A stretch of DNA of 64,000 nt from an uncultured Hyphomicrobiales bacterium (GCA_903828145.1 CAIKKY010000006.1:186001-250000), one strand, 5' to 3'. Numbered from the stretch's first letter, positions 1 to 10,416 are shown. Notes: a model not told the origin generated them from the letters alone. Numbers and translations: made by a program.

Positions 1-830
1 GCGGCGACTTTACCAAAGGCGCAGGCCTCCTGCCCGACGCCATTCACCGCGTGTTGGGCTATGTGGGGCTCAAAGGCGAGGGCGAGAGCTTCTTTGCCGG
101 GCTTGAAGCCTTAGTCGAAGGCAGCGCGCGCGGGCTTGAAGGCGTTGCGGAACTCCGGGCCATGGCGGCGCTCTTTGCCGCTGCGGGCTATGGTGCTGAT
201 CGCGTGCGCATCGACCCCGCGGTGGTGCGCGGTCTTGAATATTACACCGGCCCGGTGTTCGAGGTCGAACTGACTTTCCGCGTGACCAATGAAAAGGGTC
301 AGGACGTGGTCTTCGGGTCCGTGGGCGGCGGGGGCCGTTACGATGGGCTCGTCTCCCGCTTCCGGTCTGAACCGGTTCCGGCCACGGGCTTTTCCATCGG
401 CGTGTCGCGTCTTGCCCATGCGCTGAAACTGACCGGCAATCTCGAAAGCGCCGATCCGGTGGGGCCGGTTGTCGTGCTGGTGCTCGACAAGGACCAGACC
501 GCCCGCTACGGCGAAATCGTGTCGCGGCTGCGCCGCGCCGGAATCCGGGCCGAAATGTTCATGGGCCAGACCAAGAACTTCGGCAAGCAGGTCGCCTATG
601 CCGACAAGCGCAATTCACCGGCCGTCATTATTGAGGGCACCGATGAGCGCGCGCGCGGCATTGTGCAGATCAAGGACCTGATCGCCGGTAAGGAAGCCGC
701 CAAGGCGATTGCCGACAACGCCGAGTGGAAGGCTGAACGGCCCGGCCAGTTCGAGTGCCGCGACGATGAAATCATCGCGCGCCTGTCGGCGCTACCGGCG
801 ATCCACGCGCACTTGCAGAGCCAGAAATGA
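1..830 (+). CDS. hisS: Histidyl-tRNA synthetase, C-terminal part (5' end outside window)
   Basis: Charges tRNA-His with histidine in the cytoplasm. The frame is already open at base 3 and runs to the TGA at 828-830, so the N-terminal part with class II motif 1 lies before the window. Seen here are the histidine-binding segment [12 protein letters not shown], the motif 3 region with GGGRYDGL followed by [13 protein letters not shown], and from about base 460 the C-terminal anticodon-binding domain ([10 protein letters not shown] onward). The stop overlaps the ATG of hisZ in an ATGA (827-830), so the two are probably translationally coupled. The neighbouring hisZ is a paralogue of the same catalytic fold. 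The family call is secure; only the start is unknown. Confidence 0.95.
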   Translation, partial: GDFTKGAGLLPDAIHRVLGYVGLKGEGESFFAGLEALVEGSARGLEGVAELRAMAALFAAAGYGADRVRIDPAVVRGLEYYTGPVFEVELTFRVTNEKGQDVVFGSVGGGGRYDGLVSRFRSEPVPATGFSIGVSRLAHALKLTGNLESADPVGPVVVLVLDKDQTARYGEIVSRLRRAGIRAEMFMGQTKNFGKQVAYADKRNSPAVIIEGTDERARGIVQIKDLIAGKEAAKAIADNAEWKAERPGQFECRDDEIIARLSALPAIHAHLQSQK

Positions 831-1912
831 CCAGCCCGTCCGATCGTTTTGCCGAGCTGACACGGCTCGTCGAGGCGCACACCGTGACGCGGGTCACCCC
901 GCCGCTGCTCTTGCCCGCTGCGCCCTATTTTGAGCTGGCGGGCGAGGAGTTTGGCCGCAATCTGCTGCTCACCACCACCAATAATGGCGTGGAACTCTGC
1001 CTGCGGCCGGATTTCACCCTGCCCATCGCCCAGAGCTTTCTGGCCGATGGGCGCGCGGGGACGCCCTCAGCCTATACCTATCTCGGCCCGATTTTCCGCC
1101 AGCTTGATGCCCAGCCGGTCGAGGCGCAGCAGGCGGGGCTTGAACTCCTCGCCCAGCCCGACCCTGAACTGGCCATCGATCAGGTGCTGAATTTTATCCG
1201 CAGGGTGCTGACGATCTATGACATCGGCGCTATACGCGTGCGCGTTGGCGGGGTGGGGCTGTTCGAGGCCTTTCTGGAGGCGTCGGGCGTTCCGGCTGCG
1301 TGGCGCGGCCGCATTCGGCACCGCTTTGGCCACCCCGAGGCGCTGGCCCGCCTGATGGAGCGTTTGGCGCGCCCCGACCCTGGCGGGTCGGCCCCGATCC
1401 CGGAAGACCGCGAGACCGTCGTCGAAATCGTGACTGAAGCCATGATCGCGGGGGGGCTGGCGCTCGTGGGCAGCCGCACGCCCGACGAGATTGCGGATCG
1501 CTATATCGAAAAGCAGGCGCTCTCCGCCGCGCCGGTGCCGCCCGACGTGGTGCGGCTCCTTGAAACCTATCTCGCCATTGCGGCCCCGGCCGCCGACGCA
1601 TTTGACCAGATTGAAGCGCTGGCGAGCGAGCACGGCTTTTCCATGCAACCGGCGCTGTCGCGCGCGCGGGCCCACCTGAACGCCCTGTCGGCGCTGGCAC
1701 CCGCCTCCGATGTGATTTTCGACGCCGGGTTTTCGCCGCGCCTCGATTATTACACCGGCATTGTGTTCGAGCTTCTGGGCCACGACGGCAGCATTCTGGC
1801 GTCGGGCGGCGAGTATGACCGTATGCTCGAGCGGCTGGGGGCCAAGGCCCCCATTTCGGCCTGCGGCTGCGCCGTATGGGTGGAACGGCTTGAACGGGAG
1901 CGGACCCGATGA
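827..1912 (+). CDS. hisZ: ATP phosphoribosyltransferase regulatory subunit
   Basis: HisZ is a catalytically dead relative of histidyl-tRNA synthetase. It forms a complex with short-form HisG and gives it histidine feedback control in the first step of histidine synthesis. The 361-residue protein keeps the HisS-like core: [13 protein letters not shown] near residue 65, [14 protein letters not shown] near 305 and SGGEYDRML near 325. It ends there, without the anticodon-binding domain, which separates it from HisS. The start ATG overlaps the hisS stop and its own stop overlaps the hisG start (ATGA, 1909-1912). The operon is therefore hisS-hisZ-hisG, as in many alphaproteobacteria. Confidence 0.93.
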   Translation: MTSPSDRFAELTRLVEAHTVTRVTPPLLLPAAPYFELAGEEFGRNLLLTTTNNGVELCLRPDFTLPIAQSFLADGRAGTPSAYTYLGPIFRQLDAQPVEAQQAGLELLAQPDPELAIDQVLNFIRRVLTIYDIGAIRVRVGGVGLFEAFLEASGVPAAWRGRIRHRFGHPEALARLMERLARPDPGGSAPIPEDRETVVEIVTEAMIAGGLALVGSRTPDEIADRYIEKQALSAAPVPPDVVRLLETYLAIAAPAADAFDQIEALASEHGFSMQPALSRARAHLNALSALAPASDVIFDAGFSPRLDYYTGIVFELLGHDGSILASGGEYDRMLERLGAKAPISACGCAVWVERLERERTR

Positions 1913-2637
1913 CTCCCGAAGGCTTGACGCTCGCCGTGCCCTCCAAAGGGCGGCTCGAGGAATTGACCCGCAAGGCCTTTGCCGAGGCCGGGCTGACCAT
2001 TGCCCGCCCGGGCGGCGAGCGGTCCTATATCGGCAGCATGAAATCGCAGCCGCATGTGACTGTGCGCTTTTACCCCGCCGCTGAAATTGCGCGGGAGTTG
2101 ATTGCCGGGACCATCGACCTGGGTGTAACCGGCGCTGATCTGATTTATGAATCCTCTGAAACCGGGCCCGATCACGTGGTATTTGCGCGGGGACTGGGCT
2201 TTGGCGAAGCCGATGTGATTGTCGCCGTGCCCGACGCCTGGATCGACGTGCGCACCATGAGCGACCTGGCCGATGTGGCTTCAGATTTTCGCGCGCGCCA
2301 CGGCCGCTGGCTGCGGGTCGCCACGAAATATGTCAACCTGACGCGGCACCACTTCGCCCGGGCCGGGATTGCCGAATACCGCATTGTTGAAAGCGCCGGA
2401 GCCACTGAGGCCGCCCCCGCATCGGGCTCGGCCGATCTCATCGTCGATATCACCACAACCGGCTCGACCCTGACCGCGAACCAGCTGCGCATTCTCGATG
2501 ATGGGCTGATCCTCAAATCCGAAGCCAACCTGATCGTCTCGCGGGCCGCGGCCTGGACCCCGGCGCGCAAGGCGCAGCTTGACGCCTTCCTGTCGATTGT
2601 TGGCGGGGTCGCCCCGGGTCTGTCGACGACGCTGTGA
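1909..2637 (+). CDS. hisG: ATP phosphoribosyltransferase, short-form catalytic subunit
   Basis: Condenses ATP and PRPP to phosphoribosyl-ATP, the committed step of histidine synthesis. At 242 residues it is the short form, which lacks the C-terminal ACT-like regulatory domain and needs HisZ, encoded directly upstream. Visible features are the N-terminal LAVPSKGRLEE, the mid-protein GTIDLGVTGADLIYE, and the PRPP-binding region GSADLIVDITTTGSTL near residue 170. The ATG overlaps the hisZ stop by four bases. The stop in turn overlaps a GTG start of the next gene (GTGA, 2634-2637). Confidence 0.95.
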   Translation: MTPEGLTLAVPSKGRLEELTRKAFAEAGLTIARPGGERSYIGSMKSQPHVTVRFYPAAEIARELIAGTIDLGVTGADLIYESSETGPDHVVFARGLGFGEADVIVAVPDAWIDVRTMSDLADVASDFRARHGRWLRVATKYVNLTRHHFARAGIAEYRIVESAGATEAAPASGSADLIVDITTTGSTLTANQLRILDDGLILKSEANLIVSRAAAWTPARKAQLDAFLSIVGGVAPGLSTTL

Positions 2638-3386
2638 TGATCGATCCGCTTCTGCTTTTGGGCTTTGGCGGGGTCGGGCTTCTCGCCGGTTTTGTCGATG
2701 CCATCGCCGGCGGCGGCGGGCTCATTGCGCTACCAGCGCTGCTGTCTGTCGGCATTTCGCCGATCTCCGCCTTTGGCACCAACAAGGTGCAGTCGGTCAT
2801 CGGAACGGGCATTGCCGCGCTCACCTATTGGCGCAAGGGCTTTATTACGCTTCGGGAGCTGCTCCCGGCGATTGCCGTGACCTATCTCACCTCGTTTCTC
2901 GGGGCCTGGCTCGTCAAATCCATCGATACGACGCTTCTGGCGCTGGCGGCCCCGGCGCTTCTCATTCTGATTGCGCTATATTTTGCTGTGGCGCCCCGGC
3001 TGTCCGATGCTGATCGGCATGCGCGCTTTGATCCGCGCCTCTTCGTACCGCTGATGGGGGGCGTAATCGGCTTTTATGATGGCGTGTTCGGCCCGGGCAC
3101 CGGCTCGTTCCTCACCGTGGGTTTCGTCACGCTGTTCGGTTTCGGGCTGACCCGCGCCGCAGGGCACACCAAAGTGCTGAACCTCACCTCGAATATCGGG
3201 GCACTGACGCTGTTCATTCCCACCGGGCATGTCATCTGGCCCATTGCGATTGCCATGGCCATCGGCCAGTTCGCAGGCGGCTATCTCGGCGCCATGACCG
3301 GCATCCGCTTCGGCGCCAGGCTCATCCGCCCCCTCGTGGTCATCGTCTCAATCGCCCTGGCGATCAGGCTTTTGGTGTTCAGGTGA
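2634..3386 (+). CDS. TSUP (TauE/SafE) family sulfite/organosulfonate exporter-like permease
   Basis: Inner-membrane protein of 250 residues with about seven or eight hydrophobic helices. It carries the family's repeated glycine-rich segments: GFVDAIAGGGGLIALPALL near residue 20 and FYDGVFGPGTGSFLTVGFV near 145. Family members move sulfite, sulfoacetate or other small anions, but the substrate cannot be read from the sequence. Translation may start at GTG 2634 or at the in-frame ATG 2637. Either start overlaps or abuts the hisG stop, so the gene is tied to the histidine operon. A bidirectional terminator follows at 3442-3476. Confidence 0.85.
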   Translation: MMIDPLLLLGFGGVGLLAGFVDAIAGGGGLIALPALLSVGISPISAFGTNKVQSVIGTGIAALTYWRKGFITLRELLPAIAVTYLTSFLGAWLVKSIDTTLLALAAPALLILIALYFAVAPRLSDADRHARFDPRLFVPLMGGVIGFYDGVFGPGTGSFLTVGFVTLFGFGLTRAAGHTKVLNLTSNIGALTLFIPTGHVIWPIAIAMAIGQFAGGYLGAMTGIRFGARLIRPLVVIVSIALAIRLLVFR

Positions 3387-3441
3387 GGCTGCGCCGCGAG
3401 GCGCGCTAACCAGCCCCGGTCGGCGTGAGAAATCGTCCAAC

Positions 3442-3476
3442 AAAAAGGGGCGACCCGAAGGCCGCCCCAGATTTTT
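3442..3476. terminator. Bidirectional rho-independent terminator between the TSUP gene and groEL
   Basis: A 9-bp stem (3447-3455 with 3460-3468, one G-U pair on the minus-strand transcript) closes a tetraloop that reads TTCG on the minus strand. It is flanked by AAAAA on the left and TTTTT on the right. It can therefore end both the rightward TSUP transcript and the leftward groESL transcript. Confidence 0.85.
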
Positions 3477-3498
3477 GGCGTGAGCCGGTTGGCTGGAC

Positions 3499-5160
<1,662 letters not shown>

Positions 5161-5199
5161 TTACACTGGGAGGGAGAAAGGGCGAAGCGGCGGGCCGCT

Positions 5200-5487
5200 T
5201 TAGCCGATCACGCCCATGATGTCGGTTTCCTTCATGATCAGAAGGTCTTTGCCGTCGAGTTTCACTTCGGTGCCGCTCCACTTGCCGAACAGCACGCGAT
5301 CGCCTGCCTTCACATCGAGGGCAACAATCTTGCCGCTGTCGTCACGGGCGCCGGGGCCAACGGCCTCGACAATGCCTTCGGACGGCTTTTCCTTGGCGGT
5401 ATCGGGAATGATGATGCCGCCAGCGGTCTTTTCTTCACTGTCGACGCGCCGGACAACAACGCGGTCGTGCAGGGGACGGAAAGCCAT
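5200..5487 (-). CDS. groES: Co-chaperonin GroES (10 kDa)
   Basis: The heptameric lid of the GroEL chamber, 95 residues. It begins [14 protein letters not shown] and contains the mobile-loop region [18 protein letters not shown] and the C-terminal [14 protein letters not shown]. An in-frame start further upstream (5526) would add 13 residues, but it lies inside the CIRCE operator. The ATG at 5487 follows an AGGAG ribosome-binding site and matches the family N-terminus, so I used it. It is the first gene of groESL. Confidence 0.97.
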   Translation of the reverse strand: MAFRPLHDRVVVRRVDSEEKTAGGIIIPDTAKEKPSEGIVEAVGPGARDDSGKIVALDVKAGDRVLFGKWSGTEVKLDGKDLLIMKETDIMGVIG

Positions 5488-5519
5488 GTTCGCTCCTGTA
5501 AAGTCTGAAAAAGGGGATG

Positions 5520-5546
5520 TTAGCACTCATCAGCGAGGAGTGCTAA
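5520..5546 (-). promoter_or_regulatory. CIRCE operator (HrcA-binding site) of groESL
   Basis: A perfect 9-9-9 inverted repeat: TTAGCACTC, nine bases, GAGTGCTAA. This is the consensus HrcA repressor target. It sits in the groES 5' leader, downstream of the predicted -10 box and 33 bases before the start codon. HrcA itself is not encoded in the window. Confidence 0.96.
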
Positions 5547-5558
5547 CGTGCCAGGCGG

Positions 5559-5588
5559 ATATAGGGAGTGCCCCCCGGCCCTGTCAAG
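5559..5588 (-). promoter_or_regulatory. groESL promoter, RpoH-like
   Basis: On the minus strand, CTTGACA (5588-5582) is followed after 17 bases by CTATAT (5564-5559). This fits both a strong vegetative promoter and the alphaproteobacterial RpoH pattern CTTG...CTATAT. Transcription would start just before the CIRCE element. The call is from pattern only. Confidence 0.7.
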
Positions 5589-5711
5589 GCGCGTGGTCAG
5601 TCACTTTTAAGGCCTGTGGTGTAGGCATGAATACGGACCCTCCGGCGTTGCAGTTGCATTGGGGGGTTCCCCGGTTTACCGGGACGTGCGTGTTTGTGTG
5701 GAGCGTTCGCC

Positions 5712-6857
5712 GTGTCCAGCCTCGAGATCAGCGCCGTTCCGGCGGCCACAACATGGACAGCGCCTGCTGTCGCCGTCATCGTTCCGACTTTCAACGAGCG
5801 CGAAAACATTGCGCTGCTCTATGAAAAGGTGATGACCGCGCTGGGCTCCACGCCGTTTGAATTCATCGTCGTCGATGACAATTCGCCCGATGGCACGGCG
5901 GCGCTCGCTAAAGAGATGGCGCAGCGCCTTCCCAATATGCGTTGCCTGCACCGGCTTGGTCGGCGCGGCCTCGCGTCGGCCGTGTGCGAAGGCGCGGCCT
6001 CAGCCGCCGCCCCCTATATCGCGGTGATCGACGCCGATCTGCAGCATGATGAGCGCATTCTGCCCGCCATGCTCGCCCGCGCCATCGACGGGGCCGATAT
6101 TGTGGTGGGCACGCGCTACGCCGGGGCTGGCAGCGCGTCCGAAGGCCTCTCGGTCATGCGTGAACAGGGCAGCCGCCTCGCGACGCAGCTCTCCAGCCTG
6201 TTAACCGGCAAGAGCCTGTCGGATCCGATGAGCGGCTTTTTCCTGATGCGCCGCGCGCTGTTCGATAAGGTTGCGCCGGGCCTCAGCGCCGAGGGCTTCA
6301 AGGTCCTGCTCGATATCATCGTCAGCGCGACCCGCGCCCATGCCACCGAAGGTCTGCCCCTGACGATTGCTGAAGTGCCTTACACATTCCGCACGCGCCA
6401 TGCCGGCACCAGCAAGATGGGCCCGCTGGTGGTGATCCAGTTCCTGGGTCTGTTGCTGTCGCGGATGACGCGCGGCGTGCTGCCCACCAGTTTTCTGATG
6501 TTTGCCATGGTGGGCACCTCGGGGCTCGTCGTCCACCTTATTACGCTCGCCATCACCCATGACGGGCTCGGTTTCACCTTTGCCTATGCGCAACTGGCGG
6601 CCACGCTGGTGGCCATGACCACGAATTTCGTGCTCAATAATGCCCTGACTTACGCCGACCGCAAGCTGAAGGGCGCGCGCTTCTGGCGCGGGCTCATCAC
6701 CTTCTATCTCGTGTGCTCCATCGGCACGATCGCCAATGTCGCGGTCGCGGCCAATCTGTTCGCGGCAAGCCACGCGTTGATGCTCTCGGGCATTGCGGGG
6801 GCGATGATGAGCGTGGTCTTCAACTATTCGGTGACGCGGATTCTCACCTGGCGCTGA
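5712..6857 (+). CDS. Glycosyltransferase family 2 (DPM1-like) fused to a GtrA membrane domain
   Basis: The N-terminal half is a GT-A fold sugar transferase of the dolichol/undecaprenyl-phosphate mannosyltransferase type: VAVIVPTFNERENI, the DDNSPDGT segment, DADLQHDE with the metal-binding acidic motif, and GTRYAGAGSASEG. From about residue 245 a GtrA-like domain with four hydrophobic helices follows (FAMVGTSGLVVHLITLAI onward). The layout suggests transfer of a sugar to a polyprenyl carrier, possibly with flipping, for envelope glycan modification. The start is GTG 5712, with GGAG nine bases upstream; a TTG at 5694 is the alternative and would give 387 residues. It stands alone on its strand, so no partner pathway is visible. 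Confidence 0.85.
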   Translation: MSSLEISAVPAATTWTAPAVAVIVPTFNERENIALLYEKVMTALGSTPFEFIVVDDNSPDGTAALAKEMAQRLPNMRCLHRLGRRGLASAVCEGAASAAAPYIAVIDADLQHDERILPAMLARAIDGADIVVGTRYAGAGSASEGLSVMREQGSRLATQLSSLLTGKSLSDPMSGFFLMRRALFDKVAPGLSAEGFKVLLDIIVSATRAHATEGLPLTIAEVPYTFRTRHAGTSKMGPLVVIQFLGLLLSRMTRGVLPTSFLMFAMVGTSGLVVHLITLAITHDGLGFTFAYAQLAATLVAMTTNFVLNNALTYADRKLKGARFWRGLITFYLVCSIGTIANVAVAANLFAASHALMLSGIAGAMMSVVFNYSVTRILTWR

Positions 6858-6875
6858 GCCGCAATTCGGGTCGGC

Positions 6876-8162
6876 CTAGGCCGCGCCTGCCCAGGCCTGC
6901 CGCTTGCGGTAGATGGTCGAGGGGCTGACTTCCAAAGCTTCGGCCGCAAGCGTCACATTGCCGCCGAACACCGCCAGCGCCTTTTCGATAATATCCTGTT
7001 CCTGCTGCCACATCGGCCGGACCTGCGGGTCGCTGCGCTGGTCGTCACGCGACGGGCGGCGGAAACCGGCCTGCCTCAGGTGGGCAACGCCCACCGGCTC
7101 CGCGCCGGCATAGCGCGCCGCGCCCACAAGGATAGCGCGCAGTTCGCGCACATTCTGCGGCCAGTGCCAATCGGCGAGCATCTGGCGGGCATCGCGCGTC
7201 AGCGGTGCCGGGCGTCCGGCACCAATGAAATGATGCGCGAGCGGCTCGATGTCGCCAATCCGCTGGCGCAGCGGCGGCAGATAGAGCGGCAGGGCCTGCA
7301 GGCGGTAAAACAGATCATCGCGCAGGTGCCGCCCCGCGACCAGTTCCAGCGGCGACAGCGCCGAAACGCAGCAAATACGCGCCTTGAGCGGCCGTTCCCG
7401 GCTTTCCCCGACCCGCTGGAACACCCCTGTGCGCAACACCCGCATCAGGCGGGCCTGTAAGCCGTGATCGAGCTTTTCGATGCCCTCGAGCACGAGCACG
7501 CCGCAATCGGCGCGCTCAAGCGCTCCGGCCTCGCCCTGCGGCGCATCGCTGGAAAGCCCCGCTCCGACGCCAAACAGCGCCAGTTCCACTCGATCAGCCG
7601 CGCAATCGAGGCTCTCGAGCGGACCGCTGCGGCGCTGATCGAGCTGGCAGAGCACCAGAGCCGCCAGTGATTTGCCGGTGCCTGCTTCGCCGCTGATGAA
7701 GACCGGATCATCCCCAGCGGCGAGCCGCGCCATCTGCCCGGCCACCGCTTCCATCTGCATGGAGGTACCGACCAGCACCGGCGTTGCCGCAGGTGCCGCG
7801 CGACGGCCCTCGCGTTGACCATGGCGGCGGGCAAGATCACTGATGCTGCGGGCCAATCCGGCCTCGGTGAGGGGGGCGCTCAGCACCTCATGCACGCCAT
7901 GGCGCATCAGGGCCATGCTGGTGCTCAGCGATGCCACCTCCAGATGCGCAATGATCAGCGTTTCGGGCGCCTGCCGGGCGATCCGGGCCGCCAATTCGCC
8001 GATTTCGGCCGGTGACAGGGCGATCAGCACGGCATCGGCGGGTTCGGCGGCAAGCCGCAGCAGCGCCTCGCGCGGACAAAGGGGCACAAGGCCCGGCACA
8101 GGGGCAGGCGCATCAGCCGTCTCGGCCACAAACAACACCGTAAAGGTGGCCAAAGACGTCAT
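6876..8162 (-). CDS. Degenerate NtrC-type AAA+ regulator with Fis-type helix-turn-helix
   Basis: It has the three-part build of a sigma-54 activator, but most signature residues are lost. In the N-terminal receiver-like domain (about residues 8-112) the usual acidic pair reads AE, the phospho-acceptor Asp is Ala (LIALSP) and the conserved Lys before Pro is Ala (LSAPL). The AAA+ core keeps the Walker A GEAGTGKS (near 158), the arginine-finger stretch LRDDLFYRL and the WPQNVREL sensor II. The GAFTGA loop is missing, and Walker B reads VLVLEGIE where LDEI is usual. A Fis-like helix-turn-helix (NVTLAAEALEVSPSTIYRKRQ) closes the protein. It therefore probably binds DNA but does not drive sigma-54 open-complex formation. 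The start may be ATG 8162 or GTG 8171. It is divergent from the next gene. Confidence 0.8.
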   Translation of the reverse strand: MTSLATFTVLFVAETADAPAPVPGLVPLCPREALLRLAAEPADAVLIALSPAEIGELAARIARQAPETLIIAHLEVASLSTSMALMRHGVHEVLSAPLTEAGLARSISDLARRHGQREGRRAAPAATPVLVGTSMQMEAVAGQMARLAAGDDPVFISGEAGTGKSLAALVLCQLDQRRSGPLESLDCAADRVELALFGVGAGLSSDAPQGEAGALERADCGVLVLEGIEKLDHGLQARLMRVLRTGVFQRVGESRERPLKARICCVSALSPLELVAGRHLRDDLFYRLQALPLYLPPLRQRIGDIEPLAHHFIGAGRPAPLTRDARQMLADWHWPQNVRELRAILVGAARYAGAEPVGVAHLRQAGFRRPSRDDQRSDPQVRPMWQQEQDIIEKALAVFGGNVTLAAEALEVSPSTIYRKRQAWAGAA

Positions 8163-8327
8163 GGGCGACACTCACGCAGGGTTACTCGTTCGACTTTTAG
8201 TGTTGCAAAACAGGGTAAACAATTCGTTGCCCGCTTACGCTTTTTGGGTTGAAAGCCCTCCAACGCGCCTTGCTGGATACGCGTTCGCCCGTATACCTCA
8301 CTGTAGGGTGCGGATGGAGAGTCTCGG

Positions 8328-9551
8328 GTGCAGCGTCTGATCTATGTCTTGATAGCGCTCACGGGGCTGGGGCTCGGCGTGGCCACCTATGGCGGCCTCG
8401 CGTTTTCGGCGGTCGAATCAGCCACTGTGGCGCTGGCCTTTTCGGCCATGGGCATGACCTTGGCCGAGCGCACCGAGCGGCGGCGCAGCGAAGCGCGCCT
8501 CGATCAGGGGTTTCAGGCGCTGGCGCGGCTCCTCGCGACCAATGCCAAGGCAGGTCAGATGCTCAGCGAGCGGCTGACGACGCTCACCGAGGCTGATTAT
8601 TCCGGCCGCATGGAAGCCATTGAGGCCGATCTTTCGGTTCTGGGTGCGGTGGTGCGGCAGGTGGCCGAGGCGCTGGCTGACCTCGAAGAAGCGCGCGACG
8701 ATGCCCAGGGCACGCCGGCGCCGAGGGCGCCCGCTCCGCCGCTGGCTGTCGAGCCGGATGCCTTTCCGCACCCCCTGATTTCTCCGCTGGAACTGCGCGC
8801 CGCGCTCGATGCCGACCGTCTGGTGATGCATGCTGCCCCGGTGCAGCTCGTCGCCGGTCGCCGGGCCTTTGGCTTTGATCTCGTGCCGCAATTGCTGCGG
8901 GGCGAAGACCTGTTTGCCGATGCCGTTGAATTCATGCCGCGCCAGGGCGGCGAAGACCTGATCCGGCGCATCGATGCGCTCGGCTGGGCCGAGGCCATCG
9001 CCGTGGCCCGCAAGGCCCGCTCGAACCGGCAGAACACCCGCTTGTTCGTGCCCATCAGTCGGGCCAGCCTTGCCGATGCAACCGTGATGGAAGAGCTGAC
9101 CGAGAAACTGGGCGATGTCGAAATCGCGTCGGCGCTGGTCTTAAGCGTGACCGAGGCTGAATGGCAGCGCGTCGGACCGCGCGAAAAGAAGCGCCTTTAC
9201 GCGCTTCGCAAGGCCGGCGCGGCGATGGCGCTGCTGGATTGCGCGACGCTGCGGCTCGATTTTGCGGATCTGAAGAGCATGGGCTTCACGTCGGTGCGTA
9301 TTGATGCGACGCGGTTCCTGCGCAACCCCGATGCCTATTCCGATTTCCACATTTCCGATGTCGCCGCTTTCCTCAAGCGCTACGATGTTGAGCTGTGCCT
9401 CACCGGCATTGTCGATGAGCAGCAATTGCTCGCAGCGGCTGAAAATGGCATAGGGCTCGCCTCCGGGCCCCATATCGGTCGGCCCGAGCCCATCGCCAAG
9501 GAGGCCGGCCTGCGCGCCGCCCCCGCCGAAAGGCTGAAAGCGAGGGCCTGA
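8328..9551 (+). CDS. Membrane protein with degenerate EAL domain
   Basis: The first 45 residues contain two hydrophobic helices, followed by a helical, probably coiled-coil linker (residues 50-125) and a Pro-Ala-rich hinge. From about residue 145 an EAL-type fold is recognisable (PLELRAALDADRLVMHAAPVQL, then ...GIGLASGPHIGRP at the end). The position of the EAL motif reads GFDL (182-185), and I do not find the other metal-binding acids (no DDFG, no AEGVE). It is unlikely to cleave c-di-GMP; it may bind a nucleotide or act as a scaffold. The GTG start follows GGAGAG by seven bases. Thirteen bases separate it from the HAD gene, so they may be co-transcribed. Confidence 0.75.
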   Translation: MQRLIYVLIALTGLGLGVATYGGLAFSAVESATVALAFSAMGMTLAERTERRRSEARLDQGFQALARLLATNAKAGQMLSERLTTLTEADYSGRMEAIEADLSVLGAVVRQVAEALADLEEARDDAQGTPAPRAPAPPLAVEPDAFPHPLISPLELRAALDADRLVMHAAPVQLVAGRRAFGFDLVPQLLRGEDLFADAVEFMPRQGGEDLIRRIDALGWAEAIAVARKARSNRQNTRLFVPISRASLADATVMEELTEKLGDVEIASALVLSVTEAEWQRVGPREKKRLYALRKAGAAMALLDCATLRLDFADLKSMGFTSVRIDATRFLRNPDAYSDFHISDVAAFLKRYDVELCLTGIVDEQQLLAAAENGIGLASGPHIGRPEPIAKEAGLRAAPAERLKARA

Positions 9552-9564
9552 CCGGAGTATCGGT

Positions 9565-10416
9565 ATGAGTGGCTCGAAGGGGCTCGGCCAACTTGCGCCG
9601 GGCTATGACATGATCCTGTCCGATGTCTGGGGCGTCTTGCACAATGGGGTGAGGGCGTGGCCCGAGGCGGTGGCGGCCCTTCAGACCTTCCGCCAGGGTG
9701 GCGGAACGGTCGTGCTGATCACCAATTCGCCGCGCCCGTCAGGCCCTCTCGTGCACCTCCTCGATGATGTGGGCGTGCCGCGCGACTGCTATGATGCCAT
9801 CGTGTCCTCGGGCGATGCCACCCGGGCCATGCTGCGCCCCTATGCGGGTCGCCCCGTTCACGCCGTAGGGCCGGACGACGAACTCTACCTGTTCGATGGT
9901 CTTGACCTGATCTTCACCGACGCGGAGCGGGCCGAGGCCATCGCCGTCACCGACCTCGATACCATGGACGATACGCCGGACATGTACCGCGAACGGGCGC
10001 AGCACTGGCGCGCGCTCGGCCTGCCGATGATCGTGGCCAACCCCGATCGGGTGGTGGAGCACGGGGACCGCATGGTCTATTGCGGCGGCGCGCTGGCGGA
10101 CCTCTACACCGAACTGGGCGGCGAAGTGCGCATGGCCGGCAAGCCCTATGCGCCGATTTACACCGAAGCGCTGCGGCTGGCCGAGGCGGCGCACGGCACC
10201 GCGGTCCCGCGAAGCCGGATTCTCGCCATTGGCGATTCTGTGCGCACCGATGCTGCCGGGGCCGCGACCGAAGGGCTCGATTTCCTGTTCATCACCGGCT
10301 CAATCCACGCCGAAGAGCTGCACGGCTTTGGCGACCGGACCGAGGCGGCAGTCGCTGCCCTGCTGGCGCCGACCGGCGTGCAGGCTGTGAGCCATCTGTC
10401 TCGGCTCAGGTGGTGA
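9565..10416 (+). CDS. HAD-superfamily hydrolase, class IIA (NagD-like, TIGR01459 type)
   Basis: A 283-residue cytoplasmic HAD phosphatase. Motif I is LSDVWGVLHNG near residue 20, where the nucleophile Asp is followed by VWGVL as in the TIGR01459 group. Motif II is LITNSPRP with the catalytic Ser/Asn, the cap region includes MVYCGGALADLY, and motif IV is ILAIGDSVRTDAAGA with the metal-binding Asp. The substrate is unknown. In related alphaproteobacteria it typically lies just before ribF, as here, but this does not prove a role in flavin metabolism. Confidence 0.85.
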   Translation: MSGSKGLGQLAPGYDMILSDVWGVLHNGVRAWPEAVAALQTFRQGGGTVVLITNSPRPSGPLVHLLDDVGVPRDCYDAIVSSGDATRAMLRPYAGRPVHAVGPDDELYLFDGLDLIFTDAERAEAIAVTDLDTMDDTPDMYRERAQHWRALGLPMIVANPDRVVEHGDRMVYCGGALADLYTELGGEVRMAGKPYAPIYTEALRLAEAAHGTAVPRSRILAIGDSVRTDAAGAATEGLDFLFITGSIHAEELHGFGDRTEAAVAALLAPTGVQAVSHLSRLRW

